64,000 bases of DNA, taken from assembly GCA_963556145.1 (NCBI GenBank), contig OY744463.1:2728001-2792000 (forward strand), in the 5' to 3' direction. This document shows, piece by piece, positions 10,308 through 21,506 of the stretch (its first letter is position 1; each line of letters starts with the position of its first letter). Under the pieces are notes generated by a model that was not told the DNA's origin, ran no database searches, and worked only from the letters and a program-made list of their open reading frames with translations. The DNA is from Hygrocybe punicea (taxonomy: Eukaryota > Basidiomycota > Agaricomycetes > Agaricales > Hygrophoraceae). A program made the translations under genes and the position numbers.

Positions 10308-11444
10308 GGTAAACTACATGACAAACGACATATACGCACTGTAATTTAAAATACATTTCAGTGAAGGTGGGGCAAAATAACATTTCCTTACAAGTTGCGC
10401 TGCCGTTTCCAAAGTATCCTTGGAAATATAGGGTCGCCGCTCAAGGAAACCGTATTCCCAGTGGCGTGCAATGGAGGAGTGTGAGCCAAGAAATACATCC
10501 CTCATTAAATCGGCCATAATCAATCCCCCGAAGAGGATATCGACGCCATGCTGCACCGTACACAGTTGAGAAAAAATTGTTCCATGAGTAATTAAAAAAA
10601 CTTACCTCCCAAGCCGGGAGGTTCCAGATCTGATTGGACTTCACGTATTTCAACAATTTCCTGACCGGTCCGTACCGCCCGCTGTGAACTCGAGGGATAA
10701 TCGTCGCGAGGACGTTTTGTTTGAGTTGTTCTACCATAAGTTCATGGTCTTGGATAACCTAGAAAGATAATGAGAATGTATGGCAAAAGTAATAATAGCG
10801 CACTTACAAAGTCCAGAAAGGAGGGGTGGGGGTCTTCCAATGTCCCGAATGCAAAATATTCGCCCGTTGAAGCCAAAATGCCCGCTGTTGTGGTTGATGA
10901 GCAATGGCACAACAATTACTACGGAACGTACAGAGTTCCGGTTGCCAAAATTGCCCATAGATGTTACGCATGAGAATTGCAACGGCCCAAATTTCTTGTC
11001 TTCCGAAAAGACGTTTGTGGCCGCACCACAACGGCCTCAGCGGTACCCCGATATTGTAGTGGCTTCGAGCAGAGCTAAGAATTTTATGCCATTCCAGTAG
11101 GTATTCGCAGCTTATGGCGTTTGGCGTTAACTGAGAGAATGGCGGAGGACTGGGTATAAGCAAGGACAGGTCGAGTCTTTCGAAGATCGAGTCCCTGGTT
11201 TCGCCTGCTGGGACCAAAGGCGAGGTGTCGGGTGTCGGGTCTGCCGCAATGAAATATCAAGTCATCACTTGAATTTAGATAACACAACTTACCACGAAGT
11301 GATGCGATACAGGGCGGTAAGGATAAGGGCGGGAAAATGAATGGGAAATTTGGGATGGACTCTGCAATAAATTGTCGGTCGGTCTCGTAGACTCGGAATG
11401 TGGAAGAACAAACCTTCACCACAGTTATCTAAGTCGTCAGCCAT
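10308..11444 (-). CDS. Unrecognised multi-exon protein, 3' end lost in the gap
   Basis: Starting at ATG 11444, exons join into a coherent protein. MADDLDNCGEG and IYCRVHPKFPIHFPALILTA come first, then SIFERLDLSLLIPSPPPFSQ, LWCGHKRLFGRQEIWAVAIL and MRNIYGQFWQPEL. A roughly 48-bp GT-AG intron leads to GILASTGEYFAFGTLEDPHP and SFLDF, another to VIQDHELMVEQLKQNVLATI and RYGPVRKLLKYVKSNQIWNL, and another to HGVDILFGGLIMADLMRDVF and ARHWEYGFLERRPYISKDTL. The last donor (near 10396) leads to an exon that enters the assembly gap. There is no signal peptide, no clear membrane segment and no motif I know. The consistent splicing argues that it is an expressed gene of a lineage-specific family. Confidence 0.55.
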
Positions 11445-12001
11445 CCTCCAGCAAATGTCAGTCTAAATCATCGCTCCGCAATTTATATCTTTTCCAACAT
11501 TGATTATTTATTCATTATTTTATTAACTATTACGGAAGGGCAAAGATCGCGGATGCGATGGCGGAATTCGGTGACTTATATACAATGACTGTCTAGGGCG
11601 GTTTGAATGGAGAGAAGCGACACTGCTTATTAAGCATGGAATTTTTTAGCTATGGCGTTCATGATGGGGGGCTACTGATCGGGGAAGCGGAAGTTGTGAG
11701 GGCAGAACTCGGCGACTTATATACATTGTCCCTTTAGGGTCGTTCGTTATGTAATTTAACTTTAAGAAGCGATCACCGTCAAACATCTGTTTTGATGCTC
11801 ACTCCAATTCTTATACCATTATTCCCATTCTTGCTTTACAATATTATTCATGTCCAGCCAATAGCCTGGCATCTTTGTTTTCTTTTCAAAATATCGTGTC
11901 GTTGTTGAGTCCCGTCGAATTCATGCTTGCTGGCATTTCGAGCGGAGAGTGAATTCACTTACCCCTTGCCCTGTTTTTTTTTTTTTTGTAACACCTTGAC
12001 G
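11445..12001. promoter_or_regulatory. Divergent intergenic region with a duplicated TATA-like block
   Basis: This lies between two divergent gene starts. A block of about 40 bases (GAATTCGG or GAACTCGG, GACTTATATACA, then CTAGGG or TTAGGG) occurs twice, starting near 11563 and 11705. It contains TATATAC. It may be a duplicated promoter element; no function is shown. Confidence 0.35.
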
Positions 12002-12542
12002 ATGGCTGACGTTTTGCAACCCGATTTCCTCCGACTGGCTAATGGTCTCCGAGATGTAATTACGGAAGTTGAGCGCATTCCGAACATCCCACCTCCTGGG
12101 GACAACATTCGGGAGTTATCAGACCTTATCAAACAACTAAGCAAGAAAGTTGACGCTATCAAGACCAAAGTTGACGGTGTCAAGGCCACAGTCGACAGGA
12201 TTGACCAAACGTAAATTCAGTTTCTTGTAATGTTCGCATATCTCACAAATGCCATAGCCTGCCCATGCGACTTGCCAATTCCAGTGCGGGTCGGAGTGCC
12301 CCACTGCGTGGCCTACATGGACTACTCCAACCACCAGCGCCGAAGACTCGTGAGGAATTAATTGGCTTCACGTGTATGTAATCTATTTAGAAAATACAGG
12401 AGATAATGACTCGTCCCCAGCTGCGAACTGCATCGCGGCCGCAACCCATCTTAACCTCCCGTTGCTACCCCAGCACCCTGCTCCCACAGTAGCTGCCCGA
12501 AGACAACAAATTGCTGACCATTTGGGTATCATCCTGGACTAA
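12002..12542 (+). CDS. Small coiled-coil protein, Mug135-C-like family
   Basis: The protein starts MADVLQPDFLRLANGLRDVI, followed by a heptad segment (SDLIKQLSKKVDAIKTKVDG). After a 47-bp intron (12211-12257) comes TLPMRLANSSAGRSAPLRGL and APKTREELIGF. After a second intron, whose exact borders I could not settle, it ends LNLPLLPQHPAPTVAARRQQ then IADHLGIILD. Agarics have many proteins of this layout: an N-terminal coiled coil, an R-L-x-NS block, and a C-terminal ARRQQIADHLG-type tail. I associate these with the Mug135 C-terminal domain, whose role is unknown. It lies upstream of and in the same direction as the Spt5-like gene. Confidence 0.6.
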
Positions 12543-12720
12543 ATCAAGGTGATTTTTTTGCCGGTTTTCATCCCATGAATTTATATATTTATGCTTAACA
12601 AGAAATTACTGTCGCGATCTCTTTTAACACTTGATTGTACATGTTGACGTTGTTGTATTGGACTCGGATTCTTCCTGATCATAAAGTTTGATATTCGCAT
12701 GTGGCATCAAGTGTGGCATC

Positions 12721-15452
12721 ATGTTAAACTTGAAGAAACGACGACTGACGGTAAGAGTTGAGAATGTGTTATTATTATATTCCCCAAGTTCTACGGTGGC
12801 AATAGGTATCCACTTTCCTGGACTTGGAAGCCGATGTTCGCAGCGACAACTCGGATGAGCATGACGACGGAAGCCTTCATGGTAAGTTGTTGCTGTATCT
12901 CCCCTTCCCTTCAAGTCCGAATCACGCACCTGTTCATACAGATTTCGTCTCGGGGGACGACTCAGATGATCAAAGCGTGACTTTACCACTCGATCACGAC
13001 TTTCCGTACACAAGGAGTCATCGTCACCCCCGGGACAATCACTGGCAACTTGCTCGTGAGGAACACGTTGAACTGTCAACTCAGGCACACATCATGATAA
13101 ACCGGGAGCGGCATCTACCACGATTAACCATCCACCCGAGTGATTGTTCAAGCAATGAACCGCCGGCTTTCCGTAAACCGATGCCCGGGGACGTGAGCCT
13201 TTGGCGTGTCAGGGTGAAGGTAAGCGAATCCTCTCTTGCGATGCTATTGGTTGATCCAACATCTTCAGCACGGCTTTGAATCGGACTGTCTTGAACTTGT
13301 ACTTCGACAAAGTCGACGCGTCCAGAACTTCAAGATTGTTTCTGCTTTCTCACAACCCTCCATCCCTGGAACGATATACGTAGAAGCCCCTGCTAGGGTA
13401 GACATCCAGCGCGCCTTTCGAAATGTGCACACTGTCTTTCTGAACGAGGAAATCATGCTTGTGCCGATTTCTGAGCGTGTACAACTCCTGGAAATGCGAA
13501 ACACGGACGTGGTCGCATTTGGTCATTGGGTGCGCATTAAGAAAGGCACGTATAAAAAGGACCTCGGTTTTGTCACTGACATGGACTCGTTTACCTCGAG
13601 GGTGAGATTGTGGGTGATACCCCGCCTCTCTTATTCTGATACCAAGCGCACGCGCTACACTCGTTCTGACCAGTCACTCTTCGATCCCGACCGGGCTCGC
13701 ACGGTTTTTGGCCCGGACACCGTTCAGCAACGGATTGATCGTTTCAAATTCCAAGGCAAAGTTTTCAAGCATGGTCTATTGGAACGAGTGCTCGCCCTTA
13801 ATGATTTGACCACAAAAAATGTACATCCAACTTATGAAGAACTCAGACTCTTCAGCGAGAGTCTGGGATTCGACAAAGCACTCAAGCATAGATGGAATAC
13901 TGACTATGCTGCTGCTACTCTATGCATTAACGATCGCGTCAGGGTCATCAGTGGGGAGCAGAAGGGTTTCCTCGGTACCATAGTTGACAAGCATGAAAAT
14001 ACTGTGCAAGTCCAACTACGGAAGGAGCCTGATGCCAGAATTACCTTCGAAGACGAGCCTTTGCTTGACTTGCTAGCGTGTCAGGTTAGCAAAAGCTTCA
14101 AAGTTGGAGATTATGTGGAGGTGCGGGATGGCTTTTGGGCAGGAAGCCGCGGTTATGTACTGGGGATTTGCGATAGCATGCTGAAAGTCCTCTCTGATCA
14201 TTCATGGTCAAGCTATTCGGAGGTTTGTGATGTCATTTACCCTGCCATGGCAGCTTATACTGTTTTACTGCAGGATCCCTCTCCTCCGAGTCTGTATGAC
14301 TTCCAGGTACATACCCTCAACGTGGACTTTGCTCAAGCAGATTGTCGGATCTCATTGCCAGAGGCCTATGTCAGAGAACAATCTAAGGGGTGTGAATTTG
14401 AAGTGGCTCGGGGTCTTGTGCGGGGCAGAGATCCAATGGCCGGCAGACATGTTCTCGTCGTGAAAGCACACCGCTATAGAGGGTACTATGGGATAATTCA
14501 AGACCGTCATGCATACCTCGAGACGTACAGTGTCTATCTAGAAGCTACCGGCAAGATTGCGCAAATCAGGGGAGACTTTCTGGCTGATAAATAGTAAATT
14601 TTTCTTATTTGTCCAACCGTAACTGTCCTGATTCTGAGCACCTCCGAATTACGCAGTACTCGGCTGCCACTTTCCCACCAGCCAGAGATCCTCGCGAGCA
14701 ACTTGAAATTGCTGTCGCCAGCTGTTTCCGATTCGATTATCCTGTCAACGCCTGCGCAGGATTCGTCTAATTCTCAGACACCGGCTTGGGATCCTTCCTC
14801 TCGAACCCCACGGCCGCCTCTATGTCTAAATGAGATGTCGGCATTCATTCCAGAGTTGACGCCCAGGAACACGGCTTCCGGTCAAGATCTGCATTTACGA
14901 GACGCACAACAAGGGCTTGATGCACCAGAATACCGTGATGAAACACCTCCCCAGGCCCTATTATCTAGTATAAGGCTTCCCGTTTCCTGTCCCCCCTGTT
15001 TTTGACGCAGGCTTACTCACGCAGGTCCTGCGGAACATTGGCTTGCGACAGAACACTTACGTGGAAAGTCTATTAAAGTGCGCATCGTTGGATCCAGAAC
15101 GCCGGATTGTAGCTGGGAAAATGGCACCCACGAGAACAAGGTTGCATATACGCTGGGCACTCCGGTCACAGGCGACCCTCCAGCAATCAATGTCAAATTG
15201 TTGAGCAGGGTTCCCCGCACCATGTTAGTCCCACTGCGTTTGCTCGTTCCCGTTCACCCTGATGGGGTTGGTGAAATAGTGGTCATTATTGCTGGTGATG
15301 ATGTAGGGAAAGTAGCCGCCGTTTTGCAGGCCAAAGAATGTGAATGGATTCTCACACTTTGCGGCCTCGACTTGAATACGACTTCTGGTCGTCAGAGTCC
15401 TTTTTGCAAAGTGCCTCGCCAACAGTTGGCTGTTTGCAGCTTGAAGCTTTAA
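12721..15452 (+). CDS. Divergent Spt5-like protein (NGN and KOW domains, CTR remnant)
   Basis: Spt5 with Spt4 forms DSIF, which holds RNA polymerase II processive. Six exons join in frame: 12721-12750, 12806-12881, 12942-13219, 13269-14593, 14657-14967 and 15025-15452. The protein has a basic start (MLNLKKRRLT), acidic patches (DLEADVRSDNSDEHDD, SGDDSDDQS) and an NGN-like region (IPGTIYVEAPARVDIQRAFR). KOW motifs follow (HWVRIKKGTYKKDLGFVTDM; DRVRVISGEQKGFLGTIVDK; DYVEVRDGFWAGSRGYVLGI). There is one TPAWDPSSRTP unit, like the TPAWNSGSK repeats of the fission yeast Spt5 C-terminal region, and a last KOW-like segment (DGVGEIVVIIAGDDVGKVAA). Only one CTR unit remains, and the NGN domain is weak. 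This is likely an expanded agaric paralogue, not the essential SPT5. Confidence 0.8.
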
Positions 15453-15625
15453 TAGGATACATACTATTACTCGCAAATCATGCACTATTTGTTGCCATCT
15501 TACGACCGTGTACACTTATGCTTGCACAAAAACTTAAGTGCTTGATTAGAATCCCGGTAACCTTTATAATAAATAGTGTGTTATTGTGATACATTAAAAA
15601 AGTAAAAAGATAGGCTCGCAGACTC

Positions 15626-16021
15626 CTACAACCTGACTTCCGGAAAATTGCCCGCATTTTCCATGTTCTCTGACCCAGTTTGACCCTTATGCCTCGCTCT
15701 TTCTTCGGCGTCGCGAGCCTGGTCGGCTTGGCTCCGTTTGAGTAAGCGTAACCTTTCTGCGGGCCCCAGCTGCATTATGGGAGCGAGATGGGGTGGGAAA
15801 AGGGGAGATGTTGTTGAATCCCGGCGCTGCATCCTGGCGCAAGCCAGGGATATGTTATGATGTTGCTGTATCTTGCCCTCGGTAAGATACTCCAACTCCT
15901 TGTTGATGAGCTGGCATTCCTTCTTGATCACGGCGTACCTCTGCCGCAAAAACACATCCTCAGCTTCAAGTAACTTGCCCAACATTTCATTGTACTCGAC
16001 AACGGATTGCCAAAACTCCAT
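15626..16021 (-). CDS. Small charged coiled-coil protein (C-terminal exon, upstream exons unresolved)
   Basis: The 131-codon frame begins MEFWQSVVEYNEMLGKLLEA and carries a helical stretch (RQRYAVIKKECQLINKELEY) and a basic/acidic tail (AERLRLLKRSQADQARDAEE). Upstream on the same strand, PTMDTPIMM-like and SESKESNTNMNPHQEFMDFS readings at 16100-16210 and MSSSRRCFPRDDISECIANL at 16519 may be earlier exons, but I could not find phase-consistent splice sites. If the first is real, it overlaps the first exon of the divergent REB1-like gene. No known domain. Confidence 0.45.
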   Translation of the reverse strand: MEFWQSVVEYNEMLGKLLEAEDVFLRQRYAVIKKECQLINKELEYLTEGKIQQHHNISLACARMQRRDSTTSPLFPPHLAPIMQLGPAERLRLLKRSQADQARDAEERARHKGQTGSENMENAGNFPEVRL

Positions 16022-16481
16022 GGATCGTGTAGTATAGTGGGAATTGACTAGATACTAGGGCGGGAATGTTAGATTCCGAGTCTCAGAGGATGATGGTGGA
16101 TAGTGCGTTACGATAGAGAAATCCATGAACTCCTGGTGAGGATTCATGTTCGTGTTGGATTCCTTTGACTCGGAGGACATCGGAGTATCCATAGGCATCA
16201 TGATAGGAGTATCCATTGTTCCCGGTTCGGGCTGACAGTTTTAAACTGCCCTCAAGACGGGCTCCATAAAGCTGGCCAACAAGGGTCACAGCCACATTTG
16301 TCTCTTTTCTTCCGAAGTCGATAATACTGTAGTAGATAGCCTTGGTCTTTTGAAGTGTATGCGAAGGTTGTCAGGTGTTCTCAAATACATTTTGCAAAAA
16401 AAGAAGTGAGAGTCAGTACTGATGAAATTGCTACTCACAAATCCTTCAAAGTTCGCTTTCAAGTTCGCTATGCACTCGGAA

Positions 16482-18146
16482 ATGTCATCCCTGGGGAAAC
16501 ATCGTCGAGAAGAAGACACGGAGCAGGTGAGCCGTTGGCTCGGCGTTATTTGCTCCCACCTTGACTCGGTTACTTGATCGATTCAGCGGCCGGCAAAGGG
16601 GTCAAGATTGGCCCGGGAAGGCCAAGGGGCTCTGGCCAATCGATTATCCGACTCCAGTGCTAAATCCGAGTCGGCCGTGTTCATTAACGCAGTCGTTACC
16701 GCTGCTGCAGAAATTAGAGATACGATGGACAGTGAAGTTGTGAATACTCTGGGCGATGGTAAGGGCGCAAGTTAGCTGTCTGCTGTATTCCTAATCTGCT
16801 ATGCTAGATTCCGGGTCTGAGACGACCGGAAGTCATGAGCAATCGGCGCTGGATTCTACTTTGGCCATCGGAAAGCAGAATACCCCAGAAAATGCGGAAA
16901 TGTTGGCGACAAAATGGTTATCTACTCGACAGTTGGCAGATTTGGCACAAAATGAGGGTTTGGTGTACAAACAAGGGAAGTTCTCGGCGGAAGAGGATAG
17001 CTTGATGCGTGAAGCGATCACTTCATACCAGGAGGTGGCCCGGGTTCGACCACCTTCGACGTCTTGTCACATTGATTAGTTCGTATCACAGCTGAACAAC
17101 ATCAACTCCGAACAGTTGGCAGAACTGATCTTCACCACATCTAAAACGACACGTAATAATATGTTTTGGTCTAAGATAGGTACGTTGACAACGAGCTATT
17201 TAATCCTTGGGGCGTTATTTACTGGATGTGTAGCCTCTGCCCTCCCTTTGCGTCCGTTAGGCGCTGTTTATCATCACGTTCACAGAGCGTATCAACCTTG
17301 GGGTAAGCAGGGTTCATGGACTAAATCTGAGGATAACGATTTGATCCGGCAAGATCCTTTGATACCAACGTATCCTAGAATATACTGACCACTATTGCAG
17401 ATATGTTACGCAACACGGCGAAAAATGGACCGTTGTCAGCACCATGGTTGGCAGGTCCGAGACAGACTGCCGAGACCGCTACAGGAATCATCTCAAACAT
17501 CGCGCCACGCGAATAAGTGGTAAGTGACTGCAGTCGTAATCTATCAGACATGCATTAGAACGTTGCCAGGCCGGTGGACAAAGGTAGAAGAAGAAGACCT
17601 GACTAAAATCGTGTTGGAGATTAGCGCCAACCAGGACTCTAAGTTCACTATACCTTGGGGTGATGTCAGTGAACGCATGGGATACAAGCGTAGCAGACAG
17701 CAATGCAGCACCAAATGGTTGTGGAACTACCCCTGTTCAACTTCCATTCTGATTTTAGGGTACATTTTTAGGACGGAACTACGAACAACAATGCAGCGTC
17801 AGGGCCAAAAACCTAAGTGGAGTCAACAGGATACATACACCCTTTTAAATGGGTATACGCATCCTGCCTATTGATGTATTAGTTCTGACTCAGACCCTTG
17901 ACAGAATTCACGAGATGGTCTCAAATAATAACAATATTGTCTGGGGTGAAATAGCAAAGTTGTTCCAACATTTGTGGAGTATACAAGCGCTTCGGCAAAG
18001 ATGGGTGGTTCTGAAATCGGGTCTTGATGGATCTGAGCGGATGACAAATAAAGGTTGGTTGCTCGTCACGACTAGGACAAGTTTAACGAGTGCCTTTACC
18101 AGAAGTCGTAGACATACTTCGAACCCGTCAGGTGGAATCAAGATGA
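16482..18146 (+). CDS. REB1/TTF1-like Myb DNA-binding protein
   Basis: Proteins of this type bind rDNA terminators or promoters through several Myb/SANT repeats. Exon 1 (16482-16526) gives MSSLGKHRREEDTEQ. Further exons follow at 16587-16758 and 16808 onward. The repeats are KFSAEEDSLMREAITSYQE; GSWTKSEDNDLI joined to RYVTQHGEKWTVVSTMVGRS and TDCRDRYRNHL; GRWTKVEEEDLTKIVLEISA with WGDVSERMGYKRSRQQCSTK; and PKWSQQDTYTLL with IVWGEIAKLFQHLWS and ALRQRWVVLKSGL. The second repeat keeps its 19-residue Trp spacing only if intron 17349-17400 starts with GC. The end is MTNKEVVDILRTRQVESR. Agarics carry many such copies, so this need not be the essential rDNA factor. Its 3' end faces the next gene 83 bp away. 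Confidence 0.75.
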
Positions 18147-18229
18147 TATCAGTGCAGACATTTACGTGCAGGCGTTTACATGGCGTTAGGATAATGAATG
18201 CATTATGTAACTATATACCAACTCGATTG

Positions 18230-18795
18230 TTAGTCATCACCACCTAGATGCAAAATCAAGCAATGTTGAACAACGAATTCTACAACTTACGAGGCGCAGG
18301 TGATGACGACGTCCATGTAGGCTGATTTTTCGGGTACTCCGCATAATATTCGGCAAGCATATCCTCTGGAATATACTGCTGAGCAATCTCGTTGATGTAA
18401 CGTTCCCTCTTCAGTTCGGCCGCGTATTGCATGTTCTTCAATGTCAACTCGGAAATGCTGCAGCGTGCGGTCAACAGTTCTTCTTCTGCCCTCAAAAGAC
18501 GGTCTCGCAACCGGATCATGGCGTCACGATCTGTACTGTGGTATGAGACACACTAAAGGTGAGAAAACATTTGCTTGCCGATGTTGTCAGAATCTAGCGA
18601 ATCATTCTCGTCCTCCAGGTCTTCCTCCTCCAATAAACGGTACGTCCGTTTGCCCCTAGTACTTCTAGATGTTTTAACTTAGCTTCAGAGTCAAGTTAGT
18701 TGGATTATTTTTTCATACCGGATAATGACTTCGACCTCATCAATGGCCCGGGGGTGCTTCCTTGATTGGCTACCTTTTCGCTGACGAGTGGACAT
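18230..18795 (-). CDS. Small coiled-coil protein
   Basis: Splicing from ATG 18795 gives MSTRQRKGSQSRKHPRAIDE, VEVIIRGKRTYRLLEEEDLE, DENDSLDSDNIDRDAMIRLR, DRLLRAEEELLTARCSISEL, KNMQYAAELKRERYINEIAQ and QYIPEDMLAEYYAEYP, then a Ser/Pro tail ending PRGDD through a final GTAAGT intron. The alternative is a stop right after PRKL at 18280. The middle intron (18531-18578) has a GC donor: the only GT downstream lies past a stop codon. The product is a basic start, an acidic linker and a long helix. It probably forms a coiled coil; no known domain. It is convergent with the REB1-like gene, mirroring the small coiled-coil gene on that gene's other side. Confidence 0.6.
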
Positions 18796-19159
18796 GATTG
18801 ACAGTGATGTAGTTTTCTTCGAATATCTGGTTTGGCCGCAGAAATTGATTATAAACTCAGTTATTAATCACGTTGCCAGCCCGGTCAAAATGTTGTGTCA
18901 TTTTCTCGCGCTAGTTCTGCAACCGCAGCCCATTATAATATGCCGGCTAACAAAAACGGTCGGTTCGTTCTACTTCTACTGGCCGGTATCCTAATTATGA
19001 TCTATTTGGGGACCGGTCAATCGACAGTTATTGCAGATGATACCCATTTACAAGCCGTATGCATACACAATTCATACCCAGTCTATCTCCGCCACCAGTC
19101 TTCATATAAAATCATACCAGACAAACCATTCTCCTTTATCGTCTTGACCTTAACGTCCA

Positions 19160-20618
19160 ATGTCTGAACCCGCACAGTCCGACCCTGCACTATCCACTGG
19201 TCGACGGACGCGCGACGATGCGTTGCAGCTTGGCTCTAGGAAACGACCGTGATTCCCCTTCTCTTCAGGTACTCCTCAAATTGCTAACTTCAATGAGTAG
19301 GACCATTACCGACCCCCTTGTGCACCACGGACGCCATTTCGGTCGAGTCGTCCACACTTTCTGCAACGTGAATGTTCTTATTACAAACGGCTTGACTCGC
19401 ATGGGTGAATCGGAGCCTGTGGACATCGAGTCTTTAACGCAGAAGTAAGCACATATTATTATCACGTTGTAACCCCATGGTGCAATTTTGGGTCTTCTGC
19501 AGGGAACGTCGCGAACATCGAGTGTTCGAGGATCTGCTCAGGGTGTGTCCTGATCTTGAGAAACGACTTCTGGAATCCTCCGAAGAAGAGATCGAGCTCT
19601 TGTCTGGCCTAGTGAGTCGTTCAATGTATTTTTACTTCTTCCTTGTACATCTCTTCATTCAGCTAGGAAAAGGCGTCAGCGGGGCCCGTGCCGATGACAC
19701 AAAAGGCATGAAGTCCGCCATCATTGACTGGATTACGCTTCCCGGGCCGACTCTTGAACCTCCTCTCAGTCGTAAGATAAAGACAACACGTGGATTTCAT
19801 CATGAGAAGACCGGTGCGCTCCTTTGTCCTGCAGGAGTAGATTGGTCTTTGCCCCAGTACGTCATGTTTTCCTTCCTTTTATTATAAATTAAAAGAAATC
19901 CCTACATCTTGTACAGTATTAAAGAGAAGCTTCGTAGCGGCGAGATGCACGTCCGTGGTGATCAGTGGCCCATCTTCCTTTACGCAGACCTCGCCTATGA
20001 TCCAGAGGACCCTTGGAACGGTTTAATGAGAAGTCAGCTTTTAGTCACGGTTCGTAATATCTCATGAAATCCCTTCGTCCTATTTGAAGATACATAGGGA
20101 TTCAAACACGTCTTCACGTCGCCGAGCTCGGTCGATGACGAGGAACCGAAAGCGACGCGGTCGGGAAATGCCCGAATTCATGGTATGACGTGTGTGACGA
20201 AAGCATCCTTGGTTTACATCGCTACTCAGGTTCGTACTGCTGTCAGATGTTAGAAACGATTACTTCTCATAATTATTCAGGTCCGCTTTGCTCTAAGTTC
20301 CACAAGCACTTTCTCTCGCACCGATACGGTCACGGATTCCGAGACATTCTACAACAGTCTCTTAGATCTCCTTGAGGATGTCGAGGAGAAGGAAGAAGTC
20401 GAGGAACTCCTCACCTGGTGGAACCGGTAAGTCATTCACCGTTTGTAAATGATGCTTCTCACTGTTAATCTTTATGTAGCAAAATCTTCCCACATTCATT
20501 CTCGGAAGCTAGAGTACCAGTTGAGGGTAGTGCTTTGTGTCGCATCAAGGAGAAGAGGCGCGCTTACAAGGAAAACCTGGCTTCGGCGTATGAAGCTGGT
20601 GAACCCCAGGCATATTAG
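19160..20618 (+). CDS. DUF6698-type protein
   Basis: This belongs to a family abundant in Agaricomycetes with no known function. Exon 1 starts MSEPAQSDPALSTGRRTRDD and ends KRP. After a 67-bp intron comes TITDPLVHHGRHFGRVVHTF with CNVNVLITNGLTRMGESEP. Later segments are ERREHRVFEDLLRVCPDLEK; GKGVSGARADDTKGMKSAII with DWITLPGPTLEPPLSR; GFHHEKTGALLCPAGVDW; EKLRSGEMHVRGDQWPIFLY; YDPEDPWNGLMRSQLLVT; HVFTSPSSVDDEEPKATRSG; and TQVRFALSSTSTFSRTDTVT with FYNSLLDLLEDVEEKEEVEE. It stops after YEAGEPQAY. All hallmark blocks (VHHGRHFGR, GARADDTKG, FHHExTGALLCPAG) are present in order, so the copy appears intact. Some boundaries are hand-placed. Confidence 0.85.
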
Positions 20619-21506
20619 CTCTACGTGTCATTCGCTTTCTCGTTAATATATTATATTTCCTCGGTCCCGCTTCCATTTTGCTTGGCATTATCAGACTGTT
20701 ACGCCGGCAACAACCATGACGATTATGATGCGTCTAACAAAATCCATCACTAAGACCATCTGCTATCATCTTATCAATGCTTGTCGCTTGCTGATCTTTG
20801 AGCCTAGTTTGGAAATTGTGATGAAGCTGCTGCTTGTGTGTCATGGTTGACAGAATCAGCACCCTTGCAGCATCCACAGATTTATGGCTACACTGCTGCG
20901 CCGGCACTCATTATGACAAATATGACAAATGTCATCTTTGAGGATCACCCTGCTATAATCTTATCAACGGCCATCATCTGCTGATCTTTGAGCCTCGTAT
21001 TGAAATTATGATATAGCTGCTGCTTTCATGTCATGATTGACAGATTGAGTATTGTTGCGGCACACATAGATTCATGGCTACTGCTGAACCGTTGTATATC
21101 ATGCTGAGATTGTTTCAGCTGGGAAGTCAAGATGATACAGGTTCAACACTTGTAGCATTAAGGTGGTCATGACACTAGGGCTGCATTTCTGATATATCTG
21201 ATGTTATTGATCTTCGCAGCCATGAATTATCTTGGATTGGGGGGAAAGACATTGTTGGTGACCAATGTTACATTTATATCAATATGCTTGATGTGATATA
21301 TTTTCATCTAGGTAACCATAAATTATCTGGGTTGACCTTGTTGTTATCATTGTGGCACTGGATGTTACTTATGATTTATCTGATCAGGTCTTATAAGACT
21401 TTCTCATATGGTTTTCAATTTCCTGATGAATGCGATCAGATAAAAACCTTAAATTTGTTATACCAGGATGATTGAAAATTTATTTATTATATAATATATT
21501 TTTTTG
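20619..21506. repeat. Intergenic with two diverged direct repeats of about 130 bp
   Basis: The block from about 20760 to 20890 recurs, with scattered substitutions, at about 20950 to 21080. Shared words include CTGCTAT, ATCTTATCAA, GCTGATCTTTGAGCCT, GAAATT, AGCTGCTGCTT and ATGGCTAC. The offset is 190 bp, so the repeats are separated by about 60 bp. No coding potential is seen in the rest of the stretch, which is AT-rich. Confidence 0.6.

Noticed and set aside
13265..13504. Minus-strand ORF opposite the Spt5-like gene
   Set aside because: Lies wholly opposite a well-supported NGN region.
18788..19167. Hydrophobic plus-strand ORFs before DUF6698
   Set aside because: No start context, motif or splice link; probably promoter sequence read by chance.
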